Source of the DNA: Symsagittifera roscoffensis
Taxonomy: Eukaryota > Xenacoelomorpha > Acoela > Convolutidae
Reading direction: 5' to 3'
NCBI RefSeq assembly: GCF_963678635.1
Contig: NC_087062.1
Coordinates: 33,021,651-33,085,650, forward strand
Length of the DNA: 64,000 nucleotides
Below are positions 63,430-64,000 of the stretch, one piece after another. The notes beneath the pieces are model-generated. The model was not told the DNA's origin. It ran no database searches and worked only from the letters and a program-made list of their open reading frames with translations. The stretch's first letter is position 1; each line of letters opens with the position of its first letter. Both the position numbers and the translations under genes were made by a program.

Positions 63430-64000
63430 ATCAGATTATCAACATGACTGTGGATACCGGAAGCCCAATTTCTTTCTGAAACTGGCCAACAGCAAAACAA
63501 ATTCTTGAATCAACGGACAAAACAAAGCAAAATTTACACTAGTAGAAAGTCTCAACTTGCCGGCGCAATTCGTAGATTATAAAAAACACTCTATTGTAAT
63601 ACTTGGTGCTCTTAAGGCAAAAATACGTTCTGAAAAATACAGAATTATTGAAGCCAAATTTCTGTTTACTTAACAATGCACAAGGTAAGTCCTGTGGCTC
63701 TATCTGCAGAAAAAAGTGGATATTAGCACTAATCAAAAGCGGGCTCCGAAGGAAAGAACTCGATTCGACGTGCTACTGTGCGAGCAGTTGGATATTTGGA
63801 AAAACACATTTTATTTAAAATGCCAAGATCTTTTTGAGCATCAAGGACGATCGGTACACCACGTGGTTAACACAAAATTCAAGTATTCTCTTTGTCCCAT
63901 TCAAGAGAAAGGTAGACGAATTTCAATACATGTGCAAGAAAAAGTTGAAAAAGAGAATAATAAATTGCTGTTGGAAGGTCACATTCAAAGATTAGACAAA
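63430..64000 (+). pseudogene. Protease and RT start of second Ty3/gypsy element (runs off edge)
   Basis: VDTGSPISF (aspartic protease active site) at about 63450, followed at once by a stop. After frameshifts, 63860-64000 reads HVVNTKFKYSLCPIQ, then RRISIHVQEKVEKE and LLLEGHIQRLDK, the standard N-terminal segment of Ty3/gypsy RT ahead of the palm. The RT continues outside the window. Confidence 0.75.

Overview
The window looks like a piece of an AT-rich invertebrate animal genome packed with transposable elements. The evidence is a mix of metazoan-type elements: Ty3/gypsy LTR retroelements with an env-like gene, apurinic-endonuclease LINEs, a Tc1-like transposase fragment and hAT-like miniature elements. 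There are long gene-poor tracts and spliceosomal-type signals. I cannot name the species. I see only one plausible host protein-coding gene (35611-36324).

Right half (37687-56588): a complete, very large (18,902 bp) and apparently young LTR retroelement on the + strand. Its two 408-bp LTRs read identically by eye, start TG and end CA, and are flanked by a 4-bp AAAG duplication. After the primer-binding site come a 1.2 kb leader, a small basic ORF (155 aa), one unbroken gag-pol frame (2740 aa: capsid-like domain, CCHC knuckle, S/R/N/Y-rich tract, DSG protease, YLDD reverse transcriptase, RNase H, HHCC-DD35E integrase, GPY/F), two tiny membrane proteins joined by an ATGA overlap, a 378-codon open frame with no ATG at all, an env-like membrane protein (872 aa, PTAP motif in its tail), and a 597-aa protein of unknown function joined to env by another ATGA overlap. 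A textbook 79-nt intron lies directly behind the last stop codon, in the 3' UTR.

Left half (about 4.7-31.9 kb): old, broken relatives of the same family on the - strand. The left copy carries, in reverse order, recognisable remnants of every large gene of the intact element. This independently supports the ATG-less ORF and the 597-aa ORF as real proteins. A 5'-truncated LINE with an open RT frame is inserted into its env gene with a 12-bp target duplication. A 10.5 kb part of this array (10805-21306) is tandemly duplicated (21307-31877). Each unit also holds an inverted copy of the leader, a second RT scrap and a conserved LTR core in the opposite orientation.

Flanks: 1-4.0 kb holds a repeated 1 kb sequence and a tRNA-like SINE candidate. 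33.0-35.0 kb holds a LINE remnant and clusters of palindromic repeats. 37101-37471 is a hAT-type MITE with an 8-bp duplication, and 56789-57244 is another miniature element. 58040-61150 is a broken LINE on the - strand whose RT core has been deleted. 61561-61811 is a Tc1 transposase remnant cut by the LTR (61812-62090) of a second, degenerate Ty3/gypsy element that runs off the right edge.
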